From positions 10,266,118 to 10,330,117 of the forward strand of contig OX422185.1 of NCBI GenBank assembly GCA_949130485.1: a stretch of 64,000 bases of DNA, in the 5' to 3' direction. Position 1 is the stretch's first letter. Each line of letters opens with the position of its first letter. Under the pieces are notes generated by a model that had not been told where the DNA came from, did not search any database, and worked only from the letters and a program-made list of their open reading frames with translations. Below are positions 34,896 to 47,100 of the stretch, piece by piece. The DNA comes from Agelas oroides (taxonomy: Eukaryota > Porifera > Demospongiae > Agelasida > Agelasidae). The translations under genes and the position numbers were made by a program.

Positions 34896-36229
34896 GGTAC
34901 CGCCAGGCCACATCTTAACTAACTTAATTATAAACTGATTATTGGATGCCAATGCCGACAGGAAATGGGGAAAATCCCCAATTTTACGGACAGTGAACGG
35001 TTTGAGACTCCCAAAACTGATTACGCGCTAAAAGTTTAGCAAGACAAAGAAATCTATCAGCTTGGATTCCAGGTTTGTCAACCTTCAAAGTAACAGGGTT
35101 ACCTGCCACCTTAAAACTAGTCAGAATATCAGAAAATCCATTTCTGGCAGCTGTGTAGCTATAGGTGGAAACAGACTAACATTTCAGAGCAATCCTCACA
35201 GTGTAATACTTGATGATCAGTATATGGAGGCCTAAGTTTTGTGTTCTTATGGGCAGCAAAAAAGCTTTAATTATATTTTCTATTTCTGTCGATGATCCTT
35301 GACTGATCAACACTCTTGTGTTCAGTGCATAATTAGCAAACCTGCTGTGCAATGCTGTGGTGTGCAGTGGCCAAGACTGTACTCATTGGGTAGGCCCAGG
35401 TCTTGCGATCGTATGCCAAGCCTAGTAGGTGGCCCGGTGCTTCGAGTGCTAGGCTGGGCTTTAACTAGTATGCGCAATATATCGTTGGTACTATACACTG
35501 CAGTAGACAAGAAAGCTGAAGAGTGGTTGTGTGTGGAACAGAGCCGTGAGTTGTTTAGCGACATAAGGGGGAGAGGTGGGGCTAGTAATGCTTGCTTCCT
35601 CTCGTGAATGAGCCCCTCCCGTGGACAAGCTGTGAATTTTTTGAAATCCGCATTCATTTTGGTGCAGTCAAAGTTGTCCATTCCAAGAGTAGTGACAAAC
35701 ATGAGTCTAGCCTGACTTTGAGAGTAGCTCTGAACAATAGCTGGCACAGACTGATTTGAGATACATTGGTGGTTAGGACGCTACCTACAGTGAGCATGTA
35801 GATGCGTCGACCGAGTGGCAATTTCGGGTCATGAATATATTAATAAGCTACTAAAACCCATTTTTAAAACCCTGGTCCTGACTGTAACCCAGGTTTATGT
35901 TTTCGTTAACCTCCACTGAGCTGCCACCTTAATAGGCTGTGAGGGCTGCTCTGAGATGTTAGTGCTGTTATCACAACTTCAATAGGAAATTACAAGGTGT
36001 ATATCAACTGTGAAACCATAAGCAGCTGCTTCGTCAGTCTTCTCGAGATAATTATGCGGCCGTAGTGCTTGCGCAATGCGAGTAAATGAAATTCCTGTGC
36101 AATAAGCAGCTGCAGCGAAAGTTACCAGACCCCTTCCCTCTCTTGCGGAACGGGGTGTGGCCACGTGAGACTAACTCAGGCCTACCTCCAGGTTCCAGGT
36201 CAAGAATTGGGGGGGCTAAAGGCCCCCTA

Positions 36230-36231
36230 GC

Positions 36232-36260
<29 letters not shown>
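36230..36260. repeat. Poly(C) tract
   Basis: About 29-30 consecutive C in the extra segment of the right arm of the large inverted repeat. Confidence 0.9.
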
Positions 36261-36263
<3 letters not shown>

Positions 36264-36952
36264 TCCACCGCCCTTGTGTTTTCCCCTACACAGCTGTCAG
36301 AAATGCATTCCTTCTCCAGTGGCGTAGCCAGAGTTCAGCGATTACCGGGGCACTTGGTGGGCGTGGCCACGTGCTATCACAAGGTGAACTTTGACCCCGG
36401 CTTTGAGACAGCGTAGCTCGCACCTGGGGCTCATATTTGTTGCTGAAGTTGACGGGCAAAGAAGCTAAAAATCGTAGATACGCGGCATTGGCAGCTTTAT
36501 TCTACATGACATAATTCTATATTCAATACTGACTAACTTTAATACTATATTACCATGCTTACTTGTTCCCTTTTCCCTTGACGTGCTGTATACTCTCTGA
36601 ATGCATGCCTGTATGCAGAATTCGGTGAAGTTAAATCTCGTAAAGAGAGGGTTAAAATCTAAATTTGGGGTAAACCCGTAACTTTTTCCTCATGAGCAAG
36701 TCTGTACACGAGATTCGACGTATACACCCGATGTCATCGTATTAAATATTCATAAGACATTTTGATGCTTCGATGGCGCTGGTATTGTATGACTATTGTA
36801 CTTTGACCTCGACTGCTGAGTGTTGCTTGCTTGGCACCCAGCCAACCAGTATTCAGTAGAGATTTACAAGTGTACCAATACATCAGAACGCATAAGTGGA
36901 CTAAAATTCAGCAGCAGTCAATGTGGGTTGCAAATATACAAGAAAAAGTTTT

Positions 36953-37485
36953 TCGATGGAACCCTCAAAAACCGGCCAAACAAGATGGGAACGACACCAC
37001 AACACATTCACACCATCCCTACATCTTGTGCCATTTTGCCAACTATGTTTTGTGTTTGTTAGTTGTGAGCATAGGAGGGTTGTGGAAGGCAGTGGGGAGG
37101 TTATTGCTGGGTGTGTAGTGCATGTTGATGTGCATGGAGAGTGTGTTATGTTGTAGGTGGATGCAATGTAGTTGTTACTGAGCATGGCAGGTATAGTTTG
37201 TCTTGTATGCAGAAACTGTGAGCAGTGGTTGGTCTGTATGGTATGTTGGGAGTTTTAAGTTATGTTGTGAAATTTTATTGCTGCTGAATGTGGCAGATAT
37301 GGAGACTTTTATGTGGAAGGCTGTAGAGTGAGCAGTGCTGAGTACCGTGTTCATTTAGTGAGTGTGTAGAGAGGTTTTTGTTGTGCATAGTTGGCAAAAT
37401 GGCACGAGATGTAGGGAGGGTGTGAATGTGTTGTGGTGTCGTTCCCATCTTGTTTGGCTGGTTTTTGAGGGTTCCATCCCTACAT
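36953..37485. mobile_element. Foldback element, about 530 bp
   Basis: A segment of about 105 bp near 36953-37060 (GGAACCCTCAAAAACC ... TGCCATTTTGCCAACTATG) returns in inverted orientation at about 37384-37482. The inter-arm region is TG-rich and non-coding. Confidence 0.72.
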
Positions 37486-37708
37486 GCGCTTGTTTTCATT
37501 CAGAAAACTTTTTTGTGACTTGTTCCTGCTGTTCTTTTTTAAATAGTAAGAGAGAAGAGAGGTGGGAAAGGAAGGCCAGGGGAAGATGCATGGTCTGTAA
37601 AGTATGAAAGCATAGAACCGTGTTGTTCGCAAAGAACAAACAATCACCATAAATTCAAATACTTCCAAGTGAAATTGTAAATTTATCTACAGGGTTTAGA
37701 AGCCCAAG

Positions 37709-38320
37709 CAAAGCCTCATAAAACCCAAGTGCAAACCACATGAGTTTTATGAGGCTTTGCGCACAGGCTTATAAATCCCATAGATCCCAACGCTGTGGTG
37801 TCAAACCGATAGTAAAACTGTTGCTGTAATGGTGTCTTACGACTCAATACTACATGTATGTGAACTCTGTGGGGACGAAGTCTGCAGAGAGTTTTTCAGT
37901 GAACCCAATAGTAGTCCACATGAAGTGAGCGGGAGCTGAACAACCGCCAGTTTCTGCGGCCGCCTCCTTTAGTGTGGAATGAAGCCATCATTGACTCAGT
38001 GCTACTAGCTGCAATAGAGCAGTTCAAGGACCAAGCTACCAATAGGCTGCTAATTGCTGCGTTGGAGGAATATGAAGACTCAGGCACAACACAAAAGGAG
38101 GATGTTAAGAAGACACCATCCAAAATGCTACCTTCAACTAAACATTGTATGTGTACTATAACAAGCAAATTTGAAATGTGGAAGTTGAAAATAAAAATTG
38201 AATATCAGTGGCTAGTGTTCTAAGTCATATAATCCACCTAGATACGAACACTAGCTGGCAAGTACCAGGTAGTGTTTTAACCATCAAGTATACCTCGTAT
38301 CTAGGTGGGTTATATGACTA
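37709..38320. repeat. Two small hairpins
   Basis: CAAAGCCTCATAAAAC at about 37709 pairs with its complement at about 37744-37760. AGTCATATAATCCACCTAGA near 38223 pairs with its near-complement ending at about 38320. Between them (37831-38170) a weak frame contains CELCGDEVC and an acidic helical stretch but no identifiable family. Confidence 0.55.
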
Positions 38321-38992
38321 GCAACTGACTAGATTACAAAATGACTTCAGGTATGGTCTAAGTGGATGTAGAAACTGCTGCACTTGCAAACTACATGTGC
38401 TTAGTGTGGGAGTCCTCACATTATGACACATACACTTTCATTTACAGCAGCTCTAGCAATACATACCTTATAATACTTCTCCTGAAAACATGCACATCCC
38501 CTCTCTATGTTTTGCGTTATACTATATAGGCAGTTGCCGTCCGAAGTTCATCTTTCACGGTATAAAGCTAGACACGTGCTCAGTTGAGCTTCCGGGGGGC
38601 GTACTGCTATGAATAATCTTATTCTAGCAAAATGGCGTATTAGCACTAAACATTAACATCGGAGTGCTTGAGAATCACTGAAGAATAGTTCGAGTTCTAC
38701 GATAACGATAAGTAGTGAGTGCAATACCCAGTGATTTATGTTGTTGTTTCGTGTTGTTTGAATCGTTGTAATAGCTTCAGCCGTTATCGTGCTAGCCAGG
38801 CTTACACTCAAAGTCAGAAGATAGACGTTTTAGCGACTTGCCGGTGTCATGAAAATATGCACACCCCGTAAATATGCTTTCCAGCAAAGTTAACGGTCCT
38901 GTTACCCATGGAAGCACTCGATAATGGCTGATATGGCTCATGGAGGCCGTTGACTAATCTAACGCAGACATTTCGAGCGTGTCATTTGTGCA

Positions 38993-39062
38993 CCTTTAAT
39001 GTGGCCGCCATTTTTTTTCGGGGTCATCCCTACATATGGCGTACTACCGTACGCCATGATGT
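38993..39062 (+). repeat. Hairpin-bearing dispersed repeat, copy 1
   Basis: About 70 bp nearly identical to 60056-60125, including CGGGGTCATCCCTACATATG followed by GGCGTACTACCGTACGCC, a 7-bp-stem hairpin. Probably one terminus of a mobile element family. Confidence 0.7.
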
Positions 39063-39508
39063 GTATTATTATGGCCTACTCTGGTACATGTACACCGATA
39101 GCTACTGAAGTCCTTGAGAGTGACTCTCCATTCTGGGCGACAGGCCTGTGTTTCATTATAAAGGTTTGGTTGGTGACATTGACAGATGAAAACGTGTTGG
39201 ACAGTAATAGGCAACATGTTTGCATCTTCGTCGCAGCATATTTAATAGACTCGGTGCAGCTCGGATATTCAAGTAACAGGCTCTATGTAGAATTCATGTT
39301 TGTTCAGCATACTGCCGTCTATTTACGCTGTTGCCACGTGGCACTGGCCTTGTTCCCAGGCCTCCCCTGTTTTTTGTTCTGTTAGTACTACTGCATGGTA
39401 CCTCATGTCTCCATTTGACTAGCTGTTATACCTTCCTGGCATTGTGTGACATCCTGCTTACAGATGTGACCTCTTTAAGATAATGTAGCTACAGAGAAAA
39501 CTTACAGT

Positions 39509-39986
39509 CAGAGGGGTAGCCAAAACAGAGCCGATGCCAGGGCACAGCATGGGCACACTACATTTGCGAGAACTTCATGCAGAAGCAACTAGTGGGGTCT
39601 GGGGCATGCTCCCCCAGAAAATTTTGGCTTCCCAGGTTGATTCTGAGGCTATTTTAGGCCATATTGTCGCCTTGAATCTGGAACACTAGCTTCGACCATG
39701 CCTTCGGAACAAACCTGTGTGCAGTGTAATGTCACTTTACTACTTATAGCAAACTTGCATACATTGAGAATGGGATCAGGGGAGCATACGAGACCTCGTT
39801 ATTCTCAGGATACAGATAGCTATACAGTAATACACACATTTATGCATTTTTAGTGCCTGATTTGTGATTGACAACGGTACATTTAATTTGGCACCAATAA
39901 TTTTCAGGCATGCCTGCACTGGTGGGACACAGCCTCTAGTTTCTAGGGCACGTGCCCCAGTGTGCCCCAGCTTGGCTACGCCACTG
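39509..39986. mobile_element. hAT-like non-autonomous element, 478 bp
   Basis: Ends are CAGAGGGGTAGCC (left) and CAGTGGCGTAGCC (right, minus strand). The flanking 8-mers CTTACAGT (39501-39508) and CTTTCAGT (39987-39994) match at 7 of 8 positions. Same terminal family as 11346-11818. Confidence 0.75.
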
Positions 39987-41124
39987 CTTTCAGTACTGTG
40001 GAAGCAGAATAAAGAAGTGGATTCAAGCCAGAATTCTAAAGTAATGACAAAGCCTTCTATGCCAATATTATAATATTGGAGCCAATCACATGCACTATCT
40101 TTCTCCCAGTGAAATCTACTTAGCCTCGTTCCCAGGTCTCCTCCATTTTTATTCATAAGTTTGCACTCAGTATAATACACAGAAGCAGAAGAGTGGCAAA
40201 AAACGGAGGGTTTTGCCGCTCTTCCGCTTCCTTGTGTAATATTTTCTATCCACCACTCACCAGTTAGATGCACCATGATACCAACTACATATGCACTCGG
40301 ATTGGATATCCATTGCTTCTTCTGGATGTGAGAGTTGTAATTACATCTTTACTTTCAAATACTTTACAAAATATATTTAGAACATGTAGAGTATTCGAAC
40401 CACTTTTATATAGGCACACATTAGTAGTCCCACCCACGTACAGCAACAATCACTTCAGCTCTCTTGTTGCAGACAACAAGTTTTCAAACTCCAAAAGTGT
40501 GGGCTGATCAAGGAAACTGACTGCATGACATGCCTGTCAGTCGATTTTCTTGATCTACACAAAGTTACAGGTAAACAACACTTCTAAACACAGAGCATAC
40601 ACACCACCCATTTTTTGCAGGAGTGGGCAATATTGACCCAGACTAATCACAAATGGACAGAACCAATTCGTAAACCCTACATTTTGTGCCGGCGTGATCC
40701 CTAGGCCGCTCCCAGATTTTAGCTCGTGGTGAGGAAATCTGAGGAAGTGGCCCAGGCTGGACTGAGGCTAACTTTGTGCATGCACTGTATGGCTTCACCA
40801 CTTTCAAAATGCTTGTGACGCCACTGCACAGTCATCTGTGCTCATTCATTTCGTCCGAACTTCCACCAAGCACCCTCATCCTCCAAACAAAGTGTAACAA
40901 TGATATGATGCAAACTACTTTTCAAAACAATTTTGTCCTCATTACCATGGCAGTCATCACAGAGAAGTGATATCAAAAAAACATCCCAAGGAGGTAGCTG
41001 GAACATGCAGGTCTACTCTGGACACTATATAGAGCTAAATACCTACAAATCTTTTACGTGGTAGCCTGAGATGCACTCACTGCACTACCTTGGTAACAAA
41101 GGTTATTTTCTGTCTCTATACAAG
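39987..41124. other. Upstream flank of the NLR gene
   Basis: The Death exon starts in phase 1, so at least one coding exon must lie upstream, but I find no convincing candidate. TAGCC-type element debris is present near 40127 (TAGCCTCGTTCCCAGG) and 40702-40768. Confidence 0.45.
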
Positions 41125-44100
41125 GTACACCCCCCACCTTCCGTGACCTGTGCGTTCTCCCTGTGCCTAACTGGTACCTCCTTGGTGTACAACTGGGGAT
41201 CCAGGGAGATGAACTGGATGTGATTGAGAGAAATTACCCTCGAGACAACCACATGTGTAAAGTAAAGATGTTTGGAGCTTGGCTAAGAGTGGACACTCAT
41301 GCAACATATGGAAAGTTAGCCAGGGCTTTAGCTGCTGTTGGGAAGAGGAATGTTGCTGAAGCAATGTGCACTGCAAGAGGTATGGAGGTCACAGCACTTG
41401 CATGTGTATCCTATAATTATATAGTGCGTAATGGTATGTAGCTGGAAAATTGATAGTGATCAGCTTCATTTAGAAACAGTTGCCATACTTACAATCATGC
41501 TCACATGTTGAAATAGCATTACCATTATTCCAGGGATTCCGGTGACAGTCCTAGATGATGTTCCAATAGGAGTAGTGGATTCCGTGCTGGAACCTACACT
41601 ACCCCCTAACCCTCCTGAGTGTGTGGCAAGGTATGCACAGCACCTCAAGGACAAGTATGAGGGAATGTCCACCCTACCAGATGGTGACTGGCCTCCCTCT
41701 CTTGGAAGACAGTACACCCGACTAGCAATGATAGAGCGGGAGGAAAGACTGCCAGGTGCAGAGCTGGTTGCCACAATGGAGAGAGACTATATCCATGGCA
41801 ATATTGATAACATTGTTAAGAGAAAGAAGGCAATCCAACTGCCTGAGATATTCTTGCCAACAAAGGATGGCCGACAACAGCTAAAAATCCTCATGGATGG
41901 GGCACCAGGAGTGGGTAAGTCAACTCTGAGCAGAAAAGTCTGCAAGGACTGGGCTAGTGGGGTCTTGCTCCAGCAGTACAGTCTGGTGATATTATTACCA
42001 CTGCGACAGGTAAGCATCAGGGAGGCAACATCTATTGAAAGCCTTATTGAAGCTGATGATCCAGATCTTAAACAGCAGGTTGTGCGGCACATTCAGAAAA
42101 CATCTGGAGAACATGTATTGTTTATTGTGGATGGCTATGATGAACTAAGCTATGAAAACAGAACGCAAAACTCTCTCTTTTTAGACGTACTTCGAAAGAA
42201 CAAATTTTTCAAATGTTCTGTATTGGTGACTTCACGTCCGTATGCTTCTGACTACTTGCAACAATTGCAGAGTGTCAATCGCCATGTCGAGGTACTAGGG
42301 TTCACTGAAAAGCAGATTGAACATTGCATCATGAAAAACATACAAGACAAAGCTAAGGCAATGGAGTTACTTCAAACACTCAAGGAACGACAGGACATTG
42401 CATCACTCTGCTACATCCCTCTCAACTGTGCTATTGTGCTTTATGTGTATGAGAAGGAACAGTTCACTCTGCCCCATAGCTTGACTAAACTGTATGAAAC
42501 ATTTATTCTGAATGCTGTGAAAAGACATGCCAACATCATAGGTAACCATTCAAGAAGCACCAGGAGATGGCATACCCTTGCAAAATTGAATGAACCACTT
42601 CAGAAGCAGCTTAGTGCACTGAGCAAGTTGGCATTTGATGGTCTGGTTGAAGATAAAGTAGTGTTTAACATTGATGATTTAGAAGCAGCATTTCCAGATT
42701 GCAGTGACCTTGACATGGATATTAACTTTCTTGGTCTGATGACAATTTTTAAGGGGTTCATTAGCAGTGGTGAGGAGCTGAGCTACCAGTTCTTGCACCT
42801 GACTATTCAGGAGTTTCTGGCAGCCAGGTGGGCTGCATCTCAGCTCTCAGATAGAGAACTGTTAAAGTTCTTCCATAACCACCTGAGTCAAGAGCGATAC
42901 AGAATTGTGCTGCTGTTTCTAGCTGGGATTTCACACCTGAAGTTTGACTTTATAAATTTTGAACTTCACTATACAAAGGAATTTCTTTTCTTTGCCCACT
43001 TGATATATGAATCCCAGAATTTCAGCTGGTTTTACAAACTAGCAAGTGCGATGAAAGGAGGAAACCTGCTAGCTGCAGGGTGCTACATGTCACCATTTGA
43101 TTGCCTAGTATTAGCTCACTTTCTGGCATGGTGTGACTGCTCCCTAAAGTTGATGGACCTTAGTTACTGCGATCTCACAAGCCAATCTCTTGAGATAATG
43201 CACAGAGTAAACTCAGAGCACCATGGAACCACACAGATTGAAGAAGTGCACTTGAGCCATAATCCCAAAATGATGACAAAGTTGTCATTGTTTCCTAAAC
43301 TACCAATGTTTAAACACACAAAGACATTAATAGTTCATGGCCTACAGTATCCTGAAGGAGTGTCTTCTGACGAGATTGAACTTCACTTTCTATTGAGTAT
43401 GAAGCACATGACCACCCTGGAAATTTCAGTGAAAGAAGTTCCAGATTCTAGCGAGGTGAGGTACTCCCTTTCATTAGCAAAATTTGTGAAGGCACTTAGG
43501 AATACAACTGAGCTACAAGTGCTGCGATTCCAGAATGGAAACATTGACCATCAGAATGCAGTTGACATATTCAAGTCACTAGAGCACAATACTAGCCTGG
43601 AGGAACTTGACCTATCAGGGAACAGTCAACTAGCAGAGGGTGACAGTGATGCAGTAGGCTGTGCAGTTGAGATGATGCTGAATGCTAACAGAACACTTAA
43701 ATTATTGAATCTGAGTGGTTGTGGATTAACAAGTGAAGTAGCAACATCCTTAGCTAATGGACTAGCTCAGAACTGTTCGGTGATAAACGTTGTCTTGCAT
43801 TTAAACAACATTAGTAGTACTGGTGCAGTGAACATTCTCAGATCACTAGAGCACAACACCAGACTGGAGAAACTTGACCTATCAAAGAACTGGCAACTAG
43901 TAGAGGGTGATAGCGAGGCGTGGGATGTGCAATTGAGAGGATGCTGAATGTAAACAAAACACTCAAAGTGTTGAATCTAAGTGCTCGTAAAGTCAGAGAT
44001 CCAATAGTAAAACATATTTTAACTGGACTGACCAAGAACACATCACTTCTAACACTTGACATAGGGTCGTGCATGCTAAGTGGCAGTTGTGCTGTGAGCC

Positions 44101-47100
44101 TTTTTCAGCAAGTGACTACATGCCCCACATGCACTCCGAGTAGGGTACATGTAGCTGAGGTGGATGTTGTGGGGGTTGGGAGAGTGAAGATGGACAGGGG
44201 GACAATATGGTGTGTAATAAGTGACACAGTTCCTGAGAACTGCATGGACTTCTTCAGAGCTCTAAATGAGAGCGTTGTGAAGGTCTCGAATCTAATTGTA
44301 CAAGATCTCACTGATAAAACAGCTCAGCACTTTGCTGCTGGACTGGCTGAAAGTCAGTCACTTCAAGCATTGAAGGTGAAGCATTGCAATATCAGCAGTG
44401 CTGGTGCTGTGAGCATATTTACATCACTAGAGTACAACACCAGTCTGAAGAAGCTTGACCTATCAGCAAACAATCAACTAGCAGAGAAAGACAGTGAGGC
44501 AGTGGGTTGTGCAATCGAGAGGATGCTGAATGTGAACAAAACACTCAAGGTATTGAATCTAAGTAATTGTAGAGTTAATGCTGGAGTGGCCATTCACATA
44601 TTCAGATCACTAGAAAAAAGCACTAGCCTGGAGGAACTTGACTTATCAGAGAACAGTCAACTAGCAGAGGGTGACAACGAGGCAGTGGGTTGTGTAATTG
44701 AGAGAATGCTGAATGTGAACAGAACACTCAAAGTACTGACTCTGCATGACTGTGGTCTTGATATTACAGTGGCCACTCACATGTTCAGGTCACTAGAGCA
44801 CAACCCCAACTTGGAGGAACTTGACCTATTTGGAAACAGTCAACTAGCAGAGGGTGATAACAGTGAGGCAGTGGGTTGTGCAATTGAGAGGATGCTAACA
44901 GTTAACAAAACACTCAAAATATTGAATTTAAGTGGTTGTCAAGTTATGGATCCAACAGCTCAACATATTCTAAGTGGACTGACCAGGAACACATCACTTG
45001 TCACACTTGATATGGGATCATGCAAACTAAGTGGCAGCTGTGCTGTGTCCCTTCTCTGCCACACAACCGCTACTTTGAGTATTACTGTAGGTGTCCTGGG
45101 GTTTAGGAAGGTGAAGATGGACAGAGGGACCATATGGTGTGCTGTGGATAACATAGGTGACGTAACTCCTGAGAACTGTGTGGAATTCTTCAGAGCACTA
45201 AATAAGAGTGGCATGCAGGTGTCAATGCTGATTGTAAAAAATCTCACAGATCAAACAGCCAAGCATTTCGCTGTTGGGCTAGCCAAAAGTTTGTCAGTTC
45301 AGGCATTGAAGTTAATAGGTTCCACAATCAGCAACACTGGTGCAGTGAGCATATTCAGATCACTAGAGCACAACACCAGCCTGAAAGAGCTTAGCCTAAC
45401 AGGGAACAGTCAACTAACAGAGCGTGACTGTGAGGTAGTGGGATGTGCAATTGAGAGGATGCTGAATGTGAACCGAACACTCAAAGTGTTGAATTTAAGT
45501 GGGTGTAGTTTCACAAGTGAGCACTTTACAAATGCTTTAGCTCGGAACTGCTCTGTGAAAAAAGTAACCTTGCTTTCAAACCAAATTGGCAGTGCTAGCA
45601 CAGTGAGCATATTCAGATCACTAGAGTACAACACAAGCCTGGAGGAACTTGACTTATCGGAGAACAGTCAACTAGCAAAGGGTGACAACGAGGCAGAGGG
45701 TTGTGTAATTGAGAGAATGCTGAATGTGAACAGAACACTCAAAGTACTGACTCTGTGTGACTGTGGTCTTGACATGGCAGTGGCCACTCACATATTCAGG
45801 TCACTAGAACACTACCCCAACTTGGAGGAACTTGACCTATTTGGCAACAGTCAACTAGCAAAGGGTGACAGTGAGGCAGTGGGTTGTGCAATTGAGAGAA
45901 TGCTGAATGTGAACAGAACACTCAAAGTACTGACTCTGCATAACTGTGGTCTTGACATTGCAGTGGCCACTCACATATTCAGGTCACTAGAGCACAACCC
46001 CAACTTGGAGGAACTTGACCTATTTGGCAACACTCAACTAGCAGAGGGTGATGATGAAAGTGAGGCAGTGGGTTGTGCAATTGAGAGAATGCTAAAAGTT
46101 AACAAAACACTCAAAGTATTGAATTTAAGTGATTGTCAAGTTATGGATCCAACAGCTCAACATATTACAAGTGGACTGACCAAGAACACATCACTTGTGA
46201 CACTTGATATGGGATCAAGCAAACTAAGTGGCAGCTGTGCTGTGTCCCTTCTCCGGCAGACATCCACTACTTTGAGTATTACTGTAGGTATCCTGGGGTT
46301 TAGGAAGGTGAAGATGGACAGAGGGACCATATGGTGTGCTGTGGATGACATAGGTGACGTAACTCCTGAGAACTGTGTGGAATTCTTCAGAGCACTAAAT
46401 GAGAGTGGCATGCAGGTGTCAATGCTGATTGTAAAATATCTCACAGATCAAACAGCCAAGCATTTCGCTGTTGGGCTAGCCAAAAGTTTGTCAGTTCAGG
46501 CATTGAAGTTAATAGGTTCCACAATCAGGAACTCTGGTGCAGTGAGCATATTCAGATCACTAGAGCACAACACCAGCCTGAAAGAGCTTATCCTAACAGG
46601 GAACAGTCAACTAACAGAGCGTGACTGTGAGGTAGTTGGATGTGCAATTGAGAGGATGATGAATGTGAACCGAACACTCAAAGTGTTGAATTTAAGTGGG
46701 TCTAGTTTCACAAGTGAGCACTTTACAAATGCTTTAGCTCGGAACTGCTCTGTGAAAAAAGTAACCTTGCTTTCAAACCAAATTGGCAGTGCTAGCGCAG
46801 TGAGCATATTCAGATCACTAGAGCACAACACAAGCCTGGAGGAACTTGACTTATCGGAGAACAGTCAACTAGCAAAGGGTGACAACGAGGCAGTGGGTTG
46901 TGTAATTGAGAGAATGCTGAATGTGAACAGAACACTCAAAGTACTGACTCTGTGTGACTGTGGTCTTGACATGGCAGTGGCCACTCACATATTCAGGTCA
47001 CTAGAGCACAACCCCAACTTGGAGGAACTTGACCTATTTGGCAACAGTCAACTAGCAAAGGGTGACAGTGAGGCAGTGGGTTGTGCAATTGAGAGAATGC

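Larger units (their letters stand above)
33372..36715. repeat. Large inverted repeat with unequal arms
   Basis: The left arm (33372-34166) is repeated in inverted orientation in two blocks, about 35368-35930 and 36565-36715. Mirror-image ORFs (33780-34034 plus, 35322-35747 minus) share VQSYSQSQARLMFVTTLG. The right arm has an extra segment of about 0.63 kb (35930-36565) that includes a poly(C) run; the loop between arms is about 1.2 kb and contains the MITE at 34344. Looks like a composite or duplicated foldback transposon. No protein of known function. Confidence 0.75.

Noticed and set aside
37831-38223. Possible small zinc-finger exon (CELCGDEVC) followed by an acidic helical frame
   Set aside because: The two parts are in different frames, lack convincing splice sites and match no family I know.
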